From Thomasclavelia ramosa DSM 1402 (GTDB lineage Bacteria; Bacillota_I; Bacilli_A; Erysipelotrichales; Coprobacillaceae): DNA of 64,000 nt. Position 1 is the stretch's first letter; the number at the start of each line of letters is the position of its first letter. The stretch lies in contig NZ_CP036346.1 of the NCBI RefSeq assembly GCF_014131695.1, forward strand, positions 1,240,001-1,304,000, written 5' to 3'. The translations under genes were made by a program, and so were the position numbers. This document shows positions 25,542 to 33,852 of the stretch, one piece after another. The notes under the pieces were generated by a model. It was not told the origin of the DNA and did no database searches. It worked only from the letters and a program-made list of their open reading frames with translations.

Positions 25542-26267
25542 ATGGAAAGATTACAAAAAGCAATTGCGGCAAGTGGTTATACTTCGCGAAGAAAAGCGGA
25601 AGACTTGATCGTTCAAGGAAAAGTTGAAGTAAATGGCAAAGTCGTTACTGAATTAGGAACCAAAGTAAAACAGGGAGATTTAATTACAGTTGAAGGAAAG
25701 CCGTTGGTTGGTGAAAATAAAGTATATTATGTTTTTTATAAACCTAAAGGGTGTGTTTGTACTTTAGATGATGAATTTGACCGACCTATTATTACAGATT
25801 ATTTTACTGAAGTTAAAGAAAGAATTTATCCAGTTGGAAGACTAGATTTTGATACAACGGGATTAATTATTATGTCTAATGATGGAGAATTTGCTAATAT
25901 GATTATGCATCCTCGTTCACATTTAGAAAAAATTTATGAAGTATCTATTAAAGGTTTAATTACTGGACCAACTTTAAATAAACTGGAAAAGGGTGTTTAT
26001 TTAGAAGGGGTTAAAACTTTACCATGTAAGATTAAAGTCGTTGACAAAGATACCGAACATAAAACCACAATGCTGAAAATAAAGTTAGTAGAAGGTAAAA
26101 ACCGACAAGTTAAGAAAATGTTTGAGAGTGTAGGACATCCGGTTAAAAGATTGCATCGTGTAAGTATTGGTGGAATTAATTTAAAAGGGCTAACACCAGG
26201 AAGATATCGTATTTTAAAACCGCAAGAAGTAAAAGATCTAAAAAAATTAGTTAATACGGATAAGTAG
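25542..26267 (+). CDS. rluB: 23S rRNA pseudouridine synthase, RluB/RsuA family
   Basis: A 241-residue pseudouridine synthase. Residues 1-60 form an S4 RNA-binding domain (RLQKAIAASGYTSRRKAEDLIVQGKVEVNGK). The catalytic segment VGRLDFDTTGLIIMSNDGEF holds the active aspartate, and KIKLVEGKNRQVKKMFESVGHPVKRLHR is the closing motif of the family. RluB modifies U2605-equivalent in 23S rRNA, though RsuA on 16S rRNA is not excluded. A hairpin overlaps its stop codon. Confidence 0.93.
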   Translation: MERLQKAIAASGYTSRRKAEDLIVQGKVEVNGKVVTELGTKVKQGDLITVEGKPLVGENKVYYVFYKPKGCVCTLDDEFDRPIITDYFTEVKERIYPVGRLDFDTTGLIIMSNDGEFANMIMHPRSHLEKIYEVSIKGLITGPTLNKLEKGVYLEGVKTLPCKIKVVDKDTEHKTTMLKIKLVEGKNRQVKKMFESVGHPVKRLHRVSIGGINLKGLTPGRYRILKPQEVKDLKKLVNTDK

Positions 26268-26290
26268 ATCACTTATCCGTATTTATTTTG
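26256..26290 (+). terminator. Terminator overlapping the rluB stop
   Basis: ACGGATAAGT (26256-26265) and ACTTATCCGT (26271-26280) form a 10-bp stem, then ATTTATTTTG. Confidence 0.85.
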
Positions 26291-26338
26291 ACAATTATTT
26301 TAATTTGTTTGGTGCATACTGTATTTTGGGTGATGAAA

Positions 26339-26575
26339 ATGAGAATACAAATAGTTGAACCACAAAATAAAATTGAATGTGGAATATGCAAAGCCGAGGG
26401 TGATTGGATCAAACGAATAAATGTACGGGGGATTCAAGCTTTATATTGTATCAAGTGTGACACAGTGACAATGTTTAATAAGATGCCATCAAAGTTTGTT
26501 TATAAGGCATTAAAAAAAGAAACCGAAAATATTCGGATGGCTTATAATTTAAAACAAGACGAAAAAGTTAAATAA
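26339..26575 (+). CDS. Small zinc-knuckle-like protein of unknown function
   Basis: A 78-residue protein from the ATG at 26339 (MRIQIVEPQNKIECGICK); the GGGTGATG just upstream serves as ribosome site, and the longer frame to 26288 is unlikely. Two CxxC pairs, CGIC and CIKC, about 25 residues apart, suggest one zinc-binding ribbon. The rest is basic and helical. I recognise no family. It lies between rluB and the thrS T-box, after the rluB terminator. Confidence 0.6.
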   Translation: MRIQIVEPQNKIECGICKAEGDWIKRINVRGIQALYCIKCDTVTMFNKMPSKFVYKALKKETENIRMAYNLKQDEKVK

Positions 26576-26584
26576 ACAAATTAG

Positions 26585-26612
26585 TTGACTTTAATCAATA
26601 AATGAGTAGAAT
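26585..26612 (+). promoter_or_regulatory. thrS leader promoter
   Basis: TTGACT (26585-26590), 16-nt spacer, TAGAAT (26607-26612). Confidence 0.55.
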
Positions 26613-26629
26613 TAGTATAGTAAATAGAT

Positions 26630-26832
26630 GCGATGATTTAGGATATGTCTAGATAATACTTTGATTCAGAGAAAAGACGGGTGGTGCAAGTCTTGATAAG
26701 GTTATTTAGGTACTCCCTAATATGCAACACTCGAAAGAGAATGTCGGTAGTGCGTTATAGCTTTGAGGTTATTTCGATAACAAATTAAGGTGGTACCACG
26801 ATACTCTCGTCCTTTGGATGAGAGTTTTTTTA
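26630..26832 (+). promoter_or_regulatory. T-box leader of thrS
   Basis: The 14-nt T-box is plain at 26783-26800 (AATTAAGGTGGTACCACG), followed by the terminator arms ACTCTC...GAGAGT and a T-run (26803-26832). The stem I region precedes it, with GGGTGGTGCAAG in the apical part. The likely specifier triplet is ACT (26712-26714), a threonine codon, in agreement with the downstream gene. Uncharged tRNA-Thr would favour antitermination. Confidence 0.95.
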
Positions 26833-26858
26833 TTAAAAAACAGTAAAGGAGAAAAATA

Positions 26859-28592
26859 ATGATTGATTTTAAAGAAGACGAAAAACTAAGTGTATTAAAT
26901 CACTCTTGTGCTCATGTAATGGCACAAGCAATTAAACATCTTTATCCTCAAGCTAAATTTTGGGTTGGTCCAGTTGTTAGTGAAGGATTCTATTATGATG
27001 TTGATTTAGGAAATGATGTAATCAAAGATGAGGATATTCCTAAAATCGAAAAAGAAATGAAAAAGATTTGTAAAGATGGCAAACGTATTACTCGCCAAGA
27101 AATTTCTAAAGAAGAAGCCTTAGAAATGTTCAAAGATGATGAATATAAAATAGATTTGATCAATAATTTTGAAAATGATACAACTATTAGTTGTTATCGT
27201 CAAGGAGATTTTGTTGATTTATGTAGAGGTCCGCATGTTGAAACAGTTAAAGCTTGTAAGAACTTTAAATTGACTAAACATTCAGGTGCGTATTGGAAGG
27301 GTGACAAAGAAAATAAGGTACTACAAAGAATTTATGGTGTTTGTTTTGAAACTTCTGAAGACTTAGCTAAACATCTTGAATTATTGGAAGAGGCAAAACG
27401 GCGGGATCATAAGAAGCTAGGTAAAGAACTAGGATTATTTATGATGAGTGAATACGCTCCTGGGATGCCATTTTTCTTACCGAAAGGAATGATTTTAAGA
27501 AATACTTTAGAACAATTCTGGTACGAAGAACATGCTAAAGAAGGATATGAATTCATTAAAACACCAATTATGATGTCACGTGAATTATGGGAAACTAGTG
27601 GTCATTGGGAAAATTATAAAGAAGATATGTATACTAGTATGGTTGATGACCGTGAATTTGCAATTAAGCCTATGAACTGTCCAGGAAGTTTGTTAGTATA
27701 TAAAAATTCCTTACATTCATACAAAGATTTACCATTAAGAATGGGTGAACTAGGTCAAGTTCATCGCCATGAAGCTAGTGGAGCCTTGAATGGTTTATTT
27801 AGAGTACGTACTTTTACTCAAGATGATGCACATATCTATATGACACCTGATCAAATTGAAGGTGAAATTATAAGGTTGATTAATTTCATTGATCGTGTTT
27901 ATGGAAGCTTAAATTTAAGTTATGAAATTGAATTATCTACCCGTCCCGAGAAGAAATATATTGGTGATTTAGCAATCTGGGAAAAAAGTGAAGCTGCTTT
28001 AGCTGCCGCTTGTAAAGCAGCAGGTAAGGATTATAAAGTAAATCCTGGAGATGGTGCTTTCTATGGACCAAAACTCGATTTCCATGTTAAAGATTCATTA
28101 GGGAGAGTTTGGCAATGCGGAACAATTCAATTAGACATGAATTTACCAGAGAGATTCGATATTACTTATATTGATGATAAAGGTGAAAAAGTTCGTCCAG
28201 TTATGCTGCATCGTGTTATCTTTGGATCGATTGAAAGATTTATTGGAATTTTAATTGAGCATTTTGCTGGTGTGTTCCCATTATGGTTGGCACCTGTTCA
28301 AGTTAAAGTATTGCCGGTTAATAATGAGTATCATTTAGACTATGCTAAAGAAGTAACTGAGTTATTAAAGGATAAAGGCTTTAAAGTTGAACTAGATGCT
28401 CGTGAAGAAAAATTGGGTTATCGAATTCGTGAGGGACAAATGGAAAAGGTACCTTATTTATTAGTATTAGGTAATAATGAACGTGATGAAAAAACTGTTA
28501 CATATCGTAAACATGGAGAGCAAAAACAAATTACTGTTCCATTTGATGATTTTGTCGCAATGCTAAATCAGCAGATTGTTGATAAAAAATAG
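26859..28592 (+). CDS. thrS: Threonyl-tRNA synthetase lacking the TGS domain
   Basis: ThrS charges tRNA-Thr. The 577-residue protein starts almost at the editing domain (HSCAHVMAQAI, DLCRGPHVE: the HxxxH and cysteine of the proofreading site), then has the class II core with MNCPGS, RTFTQDDAHIYM and MLHRVIFGSIERF (zinc ligands and motif 3) and the anticodon-binding domain (VQVKVLPV, REEKLGYRIREGQ). Most bacterial ThrS are about 640 residues with an N-terminal TGS domain of about 60; that is absent here. The start is clear (AAAGGAGAAAAATA), and no coding sequence precedes it in frame. Expression is controlled by the T-box. Confidence 0.97.
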   Translation: MIDFKEDEKLSVLNHSCAHVMAQAIKHLYPQAKFWVGPVVSEGFYYDVDLGNDVIKDEDIPKIEKEMKKICKDGKRITRQEISKEEALEMFKDDEYKIDLINNFENDTTISCYRQGDFVDLCRGPHVETVKACKNFKLTKHSGAYWKGDKENKVLQRIYGVCFETSEDLAKHLELLEEAKRRDHKKLGKELGLFMMSEYAPGMPFFLPKGMILRNTLEQFWYEEHAKEGYEFIKTPIMMSRELWETSGHWENYKEDMYTSMVDDREFAIKPMNCPGSLLVYKNSLHSYKDLPLRMGELGQVHRHEASGALNGLFRVRTFTQDDAHIYMTPDQIEGEIIRLINFIDRVYGSLNLSYEIELSTRPEKKYIGDLAIWEKSEAALAAACKAAGKDYKVNPGDGAFYGPKLDFHVKDSLGRVWQCGTIQLDMNLPERFDITYIDDKGEKVRPVMLHRVIFGSIERFIGILIEHFAGVFPLWLAPVQVKVLPVNNEYHLDYAKEVTELLKDKGFKVELDAREEKLGYRIREGQMEKVPYLLVLGNNERDEKTVTYRKHGEQKQITVPFDDFVAMLNQQIVDKK

Positions 28593-28593
28593 T

Positions 28594-28632
28594 AAACACT
28601 TAGCAAATTAAATTTGCTAAGTGTTCTTTTTG
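28594..28632 (+). terminator. Terminator after thrS
   Basis: AACACTTAGCAAA and TTTGCTAAGTGTT form a 13-bp stem followed by CTTTTT. Confidence 0.92.
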
Positions 28633-28755
28633 GTTTGATAAACTTCTATTTTATAGATGCGTAATTAAAATTATTAGAATAAATTTACATTATTTATATT
28701 TCGAAGAAAGATATAGATGTGATATAATTAAAATATTGAAAAGAGGGATAAAAAG

Positions 28756-29640
28756 ATGAAATATTATTTAGCAATGGATGTTGGTGGAACGTCAATAAAA
28801 TATGGTGTTGTCAATGATCAGGGAAAAATCATTAATACTGATAAAATCGTAACGCCCGATTCACTAGAAAAAATGTATCAGGCAATGGGTGAGATTTATC
28901 ATAATTGTAATTATGAAGTAACGGGAATTGCATTAAGCATGCCAGGTGCCGTTAACAGTGAAGTTGGGAATATTGAAGGAGCAAGTGCTTTAGATTATAT
29001 CCATGGGCCGAATATCAAAGAGGATCTACAAAAACGCTTCAACACAAAAGTTTCAATTGAAAACGACGCTAACTGTGCAGCATTAGCAGAAGTTTGGAAA
29101 GGATCTGGAAGTGATGTGGATGACTGTATGTTCATTGTTAGTGGCACTGGGATAGGTGGTGCTGTTGTTAAGGATCGAATGATTCATAAAGGAAAACATC
29201 TTCATGGCGGTGAATTTGGCTATATGGTGGCCTTAAATGATCTTGATAATGATTCCTATATTTCTTGGTCTACTGCAGGATCTACAGTTGCAACAGTAAA
29301 AGGGGTTGCTAAAGAATTGGGAGTTGATTATCAAACTTTAGATGGTAAAGTGATTTTTGATCAAGCACAAGATAACCCTATTTATCAAAAATATGTTGAT
29401 CGGTACTATAGTGTCTTAGCAATGGGGATATATAATCTTCAATATGTCTATGATCCTGAAAAAATTATTATTGGTGGAGCAATTAGTGTACGACCTGATT
29501 TAATTGAACAGATTGAAAGTCGTTTAGAAAAAATATATGATAGTATTCCTGTTGCAAAAATTCATCCTAAAGTAGTTAAATGTCGTTTTGGAAATGAAGC
29601 AAATTTAATTGGAGCAGTTTATCACTTTATTCATAGCTAG
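28756..29640 (+). CDS. ROK-family sugar kinase
   Basis: A 294-residue ROK kinase. ATP-binding DVGGTSIKYGVV (residues 7-18) and IENDANCAALAEVWKGS, with the catalytic aspartate, are canonical. The segment HLHGGEFGYM replaces the usual zinc-binding H-x-CxCGxxGCxE cluster, as in the zinc-free glucokinase or beta-glucoside kinase (BglK) branch. The likely substrates are glucose, mannose or phospho-glycosides; which one cannot be told. It has its own promoter region (GATATAATT just upstream) and probably its own transcript. Confidence 0.88.
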   Translation: MKYYLAMDVGGTSIKYGVVNDQGKIINTDKIVTPDSLEKMYQAMGEIYHNCNYEVTGIALSMPGAVNSEVGNIEGASALDYIHGPNIKEDLQKRFNTKVSIENDANCAALAEVWKGSGSDVDDCMFIVSGTGIGGAVVKDRMIHKGKHLHGGEFGYMVALNDLDNDSYISWSTAGSTVATVKGVAKELGVDYQTLDGKVIFDQAQDNPIYQKYVDRYYSVLAMGIYNLQYVYDPEKIIIGGAISVRPDLIEQIESRLEKIYDSIPVAKIHPKVVKCRFGNEANLIGAVYHFIHS

Positions 29641-29702
29641 TCATTAAGAATTCATATTATTGTATTAAAATATTATTAAATAAAACAAGGGGAGGTAAAA
29701 AA

Positions 29703-30380
29703 ATGAAAAGAGAAGCACCAAAAATCAACACACAGCTAAGAAGCCATACAATTATGGTACCAGAGTGTATCCGCAATGCCAGTGGAATAGTTATTAATGG
29801 CAAAAGAATTAAATCATTATTATTCTCAACAGATGTTGCAGTAATATCCAATTGTAATGCTGATGCTGTAATCGCGGTTTATCCATTTACCCCAACCATG
29901 CAAATTACTAATTCAATTATCGATGTAGCACAACGTCCTGTTTTTGCGGGCGTTGGCGGTGGAACAACAGCAGGACCTCGAGTACGGGAGATTGCTTTGG
30001 ATGCAGAATTACATGGTGCAACTGCAGTTGTTTTAAATGCACCTACAAAAACTGAATTTATTCAAGAATTATCTGATTATGTTGATATTCCAGTAGTATT
30101 ATCAATCGTTTCTTTAGATGAAAATCTTGAGGAACGCATGTTACATTCTGGAGCGACAATTGTTAATGTTTCGGGTGGTAAGAATACTGTTGCAATCGTC
30201 AAAGCATTAAGAGAGATTTCTCAAGATTTTCCAATCATTGCTACCGGTGGACCTAATCTTGAAACAATTCAGGCAGTTATTGAAGCAGGTGCAAATGCCA
30301 TTACATATACACCGCCTTCAAATGGTGAAATTTTTAAAGCGATGATGGAGGACTATCGACAGCGTTGCCAACATCAATGA
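29703..30380 (+). CDS. TIM-barrel protein of unknown function, possible phosphate binder
   Basis: A 225-residue alpha/beta barrel. Late strands carry the motifs ATIVNVSGGKNTVAIVKAL and PIIATGGPNLETIQAVIEAGANAITYTPPS, the glycine-rich pattern of standard phosphate-binding barrels (aldolase, NanE or ThiG-like). An early stretch GGGTTAGPRVREIALDAELHGATAVVLNAP is conserved-looking. I do not know the reaction. It is often annotated simply as hydrolase in related organisms, without proof that I know of. GGGGAGGTAAAAAA precedes the ATG; a terminator follows. Confidence 0.75.
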   Translation: MKREAPKINTQLRSHTIMVPECIRNASGIVINGKRIKSLLFSTDVAVISNCNADAVIAVYPFTPTMQITNSIIDVAQRPVFAGVGGGTTAGPRVREIALDAELHGATAVVLNAPTKTEFIQELSDYVDIPVVLSIVSLDENLEERMLHSGATIVNVSGGKNTVAIVKALREISQDFPIIATGGPNLETIQAVIEAGANAITYTPPSNGEIFKAMMEDYRQRCQHQ

Positions 30381-30387
30381 TTTGTTT

Positions 30388-30414
30388 TGGGTAGATTGAT
30401 ATCTACCTTTTTTG
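30388..30414 (+). terminator. Terminator after TIM-barrel gene
   Basis: GGTAGAT (30390-30396) and ATCTACC (30401-30407) pair, followed by TTTTTTG. Confidence 0.82.
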
Positions 30415-30462
30415 TTGTTCAAACTGGTATTTTATTGTACAATAGTTGCTGAGGTGTAAAAA

Positions 30463-31341
30463 ATGAAACAATATCTAGATATGTGTAAATATGTATTAGA
30501 AAACGGAGAAAATCGCGAGGATCGAACAGGAACAGGAACACGTAGTGTTTTTGGATATCAAACTCGTTATGATTTGAGAGATGGTTTCCCGTTGATGACA
30601 ACTAAAAAAATGTTTTTGCGGCCAATTGCTGAAGAATTATTGTGGTTTATTAAGGGTGATACAAATATCAAGTATTTAGTTGATCGCAATGTCAAAATAT
30701 GGAATGAATGGCCATATGAAGATTTTAAGAAATCACCTGATTTTAATGGTGAAACAATTGAAGAGTTTGTAGAAAAAATTAAGACAGATGATGAATTTGC
30801 AAAAAAACATGGTGATTTAGGGCCGGTATATGGCGCTCAATGGCGTGATTTTAATTATGAAGGGGTTGATCAGTTAGCAAAATTAGTTGATAGTCTGACT
30901 AACAATCCTTTTTCAAGAAGACATATTATATGTGCATGGAATCCAGCACAAGTAGATAATATGGCGCTGCCGCCATGTCATGCATTTTTACAGTTTTATG
31001 TTAGTGCAGATAAAAAATATCTGTCTTGTCAACTATATCAACGTAGTGCGGATATTTTTTTAGGGGTACCGTTTAATATTGCTTCGTATGCTTTAATGAC
31101 GGAAATGTTAGCGAGAACTTGTGGATATGAAGCAAAAGAATTTATCCATACGATTGGTGATGCTCATATTTATAAAGATCATTTTGAAGTAGTTAAACAA
31201 CAAATTGCAAGAGAACCATTACCAAAATGTAAATTAGTATTAAATCCAGATGTGAAATCAATTTTTGATTATAAGATTGAAGATATTAAGATAGAAGATT
31301 ACCAAAGTCATGGTAAATTAGTTGGAAAGGTAAGTGTATAA
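30463..31341 (+). CDS. thyA: Thymidylate synthase
   Basis: ThyA makes dTMP from dUMP with methylene-tetrahydrofolate, releasing dihydrofolate. The 292-residue protein shows [54 protein letters not shown] with the catalytic cysteine, [25 protein letters not shown]-type helix and the DAHIYKDH motif. It overlaps folA by 1 nt, which recycles the dihydrofolate it makes. Confidence 0.98.
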   Translation: MKQYLDMCKYVLENGENREDRTGTGTRSVFGYQTRYDLRDGFPLMTTKKMFLRPIAEELLWFIKGDTNIKYLVDRNVKIWNEWPYEDFKKSPDFNGETIEEFVEKIKTDDEFAKKHGDLGPVYGAQWRDFNYEGVDQLAKLVDSLTNNPFSRRHIICAWNPAQVDNMALPPCHAFLQFYVSADKKYLSCQLYQRSADIFLGVPFNIASYALMTEMLARTCGYEAKEFIHTIGDAHIYKDHFEVVKQQIAREPLPKCKLVLNPDVKSIFDYKIEDIKIEDYQSHGKLVGKVSV

Positions 31342-31811
31342 TGATAAATATAATTGTTGCAACAGATGAGGATCTGTTAATTGGAAAGAAGGATTCACGA
31401 AATGGAATGCCTTGGAATGTTCCGGAAGATTTACAACATTTTAAGGCAACGACTTTAAATAAAACAATTTTGATGGGATTGACTACATATCAGGCAATCG
31501 GACGTCCTTTGCCTAATCGTAAAACTATTGTTGTTAGTTTTGAACCGTTTGAAGATGAACGAGTAGAAGTGAGAAGCTCATTAGAAGAAGTAATAGAAGA
31601 ATACCGTAGTAGTGGTGAAGATTTATTTATTTCGGGTGGAGCTTCAATTTATAAACAGTGTTTACCAATTGCAGACCAGTTGTTAATCTCAAGGATTCCT
31701 GGAAAACATGAAGGTGAAACATATTTTCCTAATTTTGATGAATACGGTTACAAATTGGTTGCTCAAAAACCATTTGAGACATTTACATTAGAAACATATA
31801 AGCGAGGATAA
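31341..31811 (+). CDS. folA: Dihydrofolate reductase
   Basis: FolA reduces dihydrofolate to tetrahydrofolate with NADPH. The 156-residue protein has the family segments GMPWNVPEDLQHFKATTLNKTILMGLTTYQAIGRPLPNRKTIVV in order and a later GGASIYKQCLP. The first strand [16 protein letters not shown] is slightly unusual but compatible. It is coupled to thyA and followed by plsC after 4 nt. Confidence 0.97.
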   Translation: MINIIVATDEDLLIGKKDSRNGMPWNVPEDLQHFKATTLNKTILMGLTTYQAIGRPLPNRKTIVVSFEPFEDERVEVRSSLEEVIEEYRSSGEDLFISGGASIYKQCLPIADQLLISRIPGKHEGETYFPNFDEYGYKLVAQKPFETFTLETYKRG

Positions 31812-31815
31812 TTAA

Positions 31816-32532
31816 ATGAAGAGAATTGCATTGATTGTTATTCGTGTTATTTGGCGGTTACCATATTGGTGGGGATATAAAGTCAATAAGTATAAACATA
31901 TTGATAAATATTCTGCTGATGAACGCTATGGGTTTATACATCAAGTTGTAGCAATTGTAACACGCAAAGCAAGGGTAGAGCTAGAGTGTTATGGGGTAGA
32001 AAATTTACCCAAGAAATCTGGTTATTTTGTTGCCCCTAATCATCAAGGATTGTTTGACCCGCTAGCAATTTTTCAAACCCATAGTCGTCCAATTCGAGCA
32101 ATCGTAAAAAAAGAATTGGTATCAGTCATTTTAGTAAAGGATGTTATTAAGATGCTGGAATTTATTTCGATGGATCGCAGTAATGTTCGAGAAAGTGCAA
32201 AAATCATTAAATATGTTGCTAATGAAGTAGCGGCGGGAAAAAACTTTTTTGTTTTTCCAGAAGGGACAAGAAGTAGAGACGGCAATAATATTTTAGAATT
32301 TAAAGGGGGAACTTTTAAAATTGCGACTAAAGCAAAAGCACCAATTGTGCCGGTAGCTTTGATTGATTGTTATAAAGTATTTGATAATAATACGATAAAA
32401 AAAACAACAGCTCAAATTCATTATTTAAAACCAATTTATTATGAAGAATATAAAGATCTTCATACTAACGATATTGCCAAATTAGTTCATGATCGGATTG
32501 AAAAATGTATTAAAGAAAATGACAAAGGATAG
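31816..32532 (+). CDS. plsC: 1-acyl-sn-glycerol-3-phosphate acyltransferase
   Basis: PlsC acylates lysophosphatidic acid to phosphatidic acid at the inner face of the membrane. The 238-residue protein has the acyltransferase motifs NHQGLFDP (H-x4-D), FISMDRSNVRES, and FPEGTRSRDGN, with a PIVPVAL segment at the end of the domain. An N-terminal hydrophobic helix is short. It is third in the thyA-folA-plsC operon, with a terminator at its end. Confidence 0.92.
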   Translation: MKRIALIVIRVIWRLPYWWGYKVNKYKHIDKYSADERYGFIHQVVAIVTRKARVELECYGVENLPKKSGYFVAPNHQGLFDPLAIFQTHSRPIRAIVKKELVSVILVKDVIKMLEFISMDRSNVRESAKIIKYVANEVAAGKNFFVFPEGTRSRDGNNILEFKGGTFKIATKAKAPIVPVALIDCYKVFDNNTIKKTTAQIHYLKPIYYEEYKDLHTNDIAKLVHDRIEKCIKENDKG

Positions 32533-32550
32533 AAATATCCTTTGTTTTAT
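32522..32550 (+). terminator. Terminator after plsC
   Basis: ACAAAGGATA (32522-32531) and TATCCTTTGT (32536-32545) pair around GAAA, followed by TTTATG. It overlaps the plsC end. Confidence 0.85.
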
Positions 32551-32552
32551 GT

Positions 32553-32585
32553 TATAATCTATTTAGAAAATATTCTAAATAGATT
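32553..32585 (+). promoter_or_regulatory. Promoter and perfect palindromic operator of the SdpR-like gene
   Basis: A TATAAT box (32553-32558) overlaps a palindrome with perfect 13-bp arms: AATCTATTTAGAA (32556-32568) and TTCTAAATAGATT (32573-32585), centre AATA. The palindrome covers the transcription start and ends just before the ribosome site, a layout that fits autorepression by the ArsR-type protein. Confidence 0.8.
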
Positions 32586-32597
32586 GGAGTGATGATT

Positions 32598-32873
32598 GTG
32601 GGGTTTGCAGAAACATTTAAGGCACTTTCAGATCCGGTTCGTCGTGAAATATTGGTGTTACTTAAAGATGGTAAACTCTCAGCAGGAGAAATTGCAGGAT
32701 GTTTTGAAATGACTCAAGCAACAGTATCTTATCATTTATCAAAATTAAAACAAGCAGATTTGATTTTTGAAAATAAATACAAAAATTATATTTATTATGA
32801 AATTAATACTTCTGTTTTTGAAGAAGTAATGTTATGGCTTAGCCAATTTGGAGGATTTAAAGATGAAACTTAA
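32598..32873 (+). CDS. ArsR-family autorepressor, SdpR-like
   Basis: A 91-residue winged-helix repressor starting at GTG 32598 (GFAETFKALSDPVRREIL), typical of SdpR; the ATG at 32592 is too close to GGAG. The DNA-binding helices are AGEIAGCFEMTQATVSYHLSKLKQADL and there is no metal-binding cysteine set. In B. subtilis SdpR represses the sdpRI operon and is held off by membrane SdpI when toxin SdpC is present. Here the overlap with the SdpI-like gene (11 nt) and the palindrome in its promoter support the same circuit. Confidence 0.92.
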   Translation: MGFAETFKALSDPVRREILVLLKDGKLSAGEIAGCFEMTQATVSYHLSKLKQADLIFENKYKNYIYYEINTSVFEEVMLWLSQFGGFKDET

Positions 32874-33486
32874 AACGGCATTAATTACATGCGGAGTATG
32901 TTTGCTGCCGATTCTATTTGGACTAATTATTTATGATTGCTTACCAGCACAAATGCCAATTCATTGGAATATAGCAGGTGAAATAGATAATTATGCTAGT
33001 AAAGAGATTTTTGTTTTTCTATTACCGATATTGATGAGTGGAATTCAACTATTGTGCTTGTTTATGATGCAAATGGATCCTAAATACAAGAATTATTCAT
33101 CTAAGATGTTAAAAATTGTTGTTTGGATAATTCCAACGATAACAATTGTTTTAGAAGCAATAACATATGCAATCGTATTTGGATATGAAATCTCAATTAA
33201 TATAGTTGTTCCAATATTTTTAGGAATATTATTTGTTATTTTAGGGAATTATTTACCTAAATGTCGTCAAAATTTTACTATGGGCTACCGATTACCATGG
33301 ACTTTGAATGACGAGGATAATTGGAATAAAACAAATCGTTTAGCTGGGTATGTAATGGTCCTTGGGGGTATTTTAATTATTATTATGAGTTTCTTTGATC
33401 TGGCTTTTTGGGCAGTAATTTTGTTTGTTGGAGCGATTTTAATAATCCCTTCAGTGTATTCATTTTTACTCTATCGAAAAAAATAA
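32863..33486 (+). CDS. sdpI: SdpI-family immunity/signal membrane protein
   Basis: A 207-residue membrane protein with about six helices. Residues 12-60 are the DUF1648 part (LPILFGLIIYDCLPAQMPIHWNIAGEIDNYASK); the C-terminal half is the SdpI domain (ILGNYLPKCRQNFTMGYRLPWTLNDEDNWNKTNRLAG). SdpI confers immunity to the SdpC killing factor and sequesters SdpR. The ATG at 32863 has GGAGGATTTAAAG upstream. No sdpC-like gene is seen nearby, so the signal is unknown. Confidence 0.9.
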   Translation: MKLKTALITCGVCLLPILFGLIIYDCLPAQMPIHWNIAGEIDNYASKEIFVFLLPILMSGIQLLCLFMMQMDPKYKNYSSKMLKIVVWIIPTITIVLEAITYAIVFGYEISINIVVPIFLGILFVILGNYLPKCRQNFTMGYRLPWTLNDEDNWNKTNRLAGYVMVLGGILIIIMSFFDLAFWAVILFVGAILIIPSVYSFLLYRKK

Positions 33487-33594
33487 TAAAATAGATGATT
33501 CGATACATTTTTATTTAAAGAATTAAATAGAAATGTATCTTTTTAGATGCTTTGTTTTTTTATTTGAAGTACAATAAGAGTAGGAGATGATAAT

Positions 33595-33852
33595 ATGGGA
33601 AAATTGGAGGATTTACCAAATATTGGTAAGGTAGTAGCACAACAGCTGATACAAGTAGGAATTGATGATCCGATAAAACTGAAAGAAGTTGGAGCAAAAG
33701 AGGCATGGTTAAAAATACAGCAAATCGATGAATCTGCATGTATTCATCGCTTATATGCACTAGAGGGGGCAGTTGAGGGAATTAAAAAAACGCAATTAGA
33801 TTATGAAACGAAAGCAGAATTAAAGCAATTTTATAATGAGCATAAGTTATGA
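33595..33852 (+). CDS. TfoX C-terminal domain protein
   Basis: An 85-residue protein consisting of one helix-hairpin-helix-type domain: LEDLPNIGKVVAQQLIQVGIDDPIKLKEVGAKEAWLKI and ACIHRLYALEGAVEGI match the TfoX_C family. In Gammaproteobacteria this domain is part of a competence regulator, while stand-alone copies in Firmicutes have no set role; DNA binding is inferred. The ATG follows AGGAGATGATAAT. It overlaps the hydrolase gene by 4 nt. Confidence 0.87.
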   Translation: MGKLEDLPNIGKVVAQQLIQVGIDDPIKLKEVGAKEAWLKIQQIDESACIHRLYALEGAVEGIKKTQLDYETKAELKQFYNEHKL

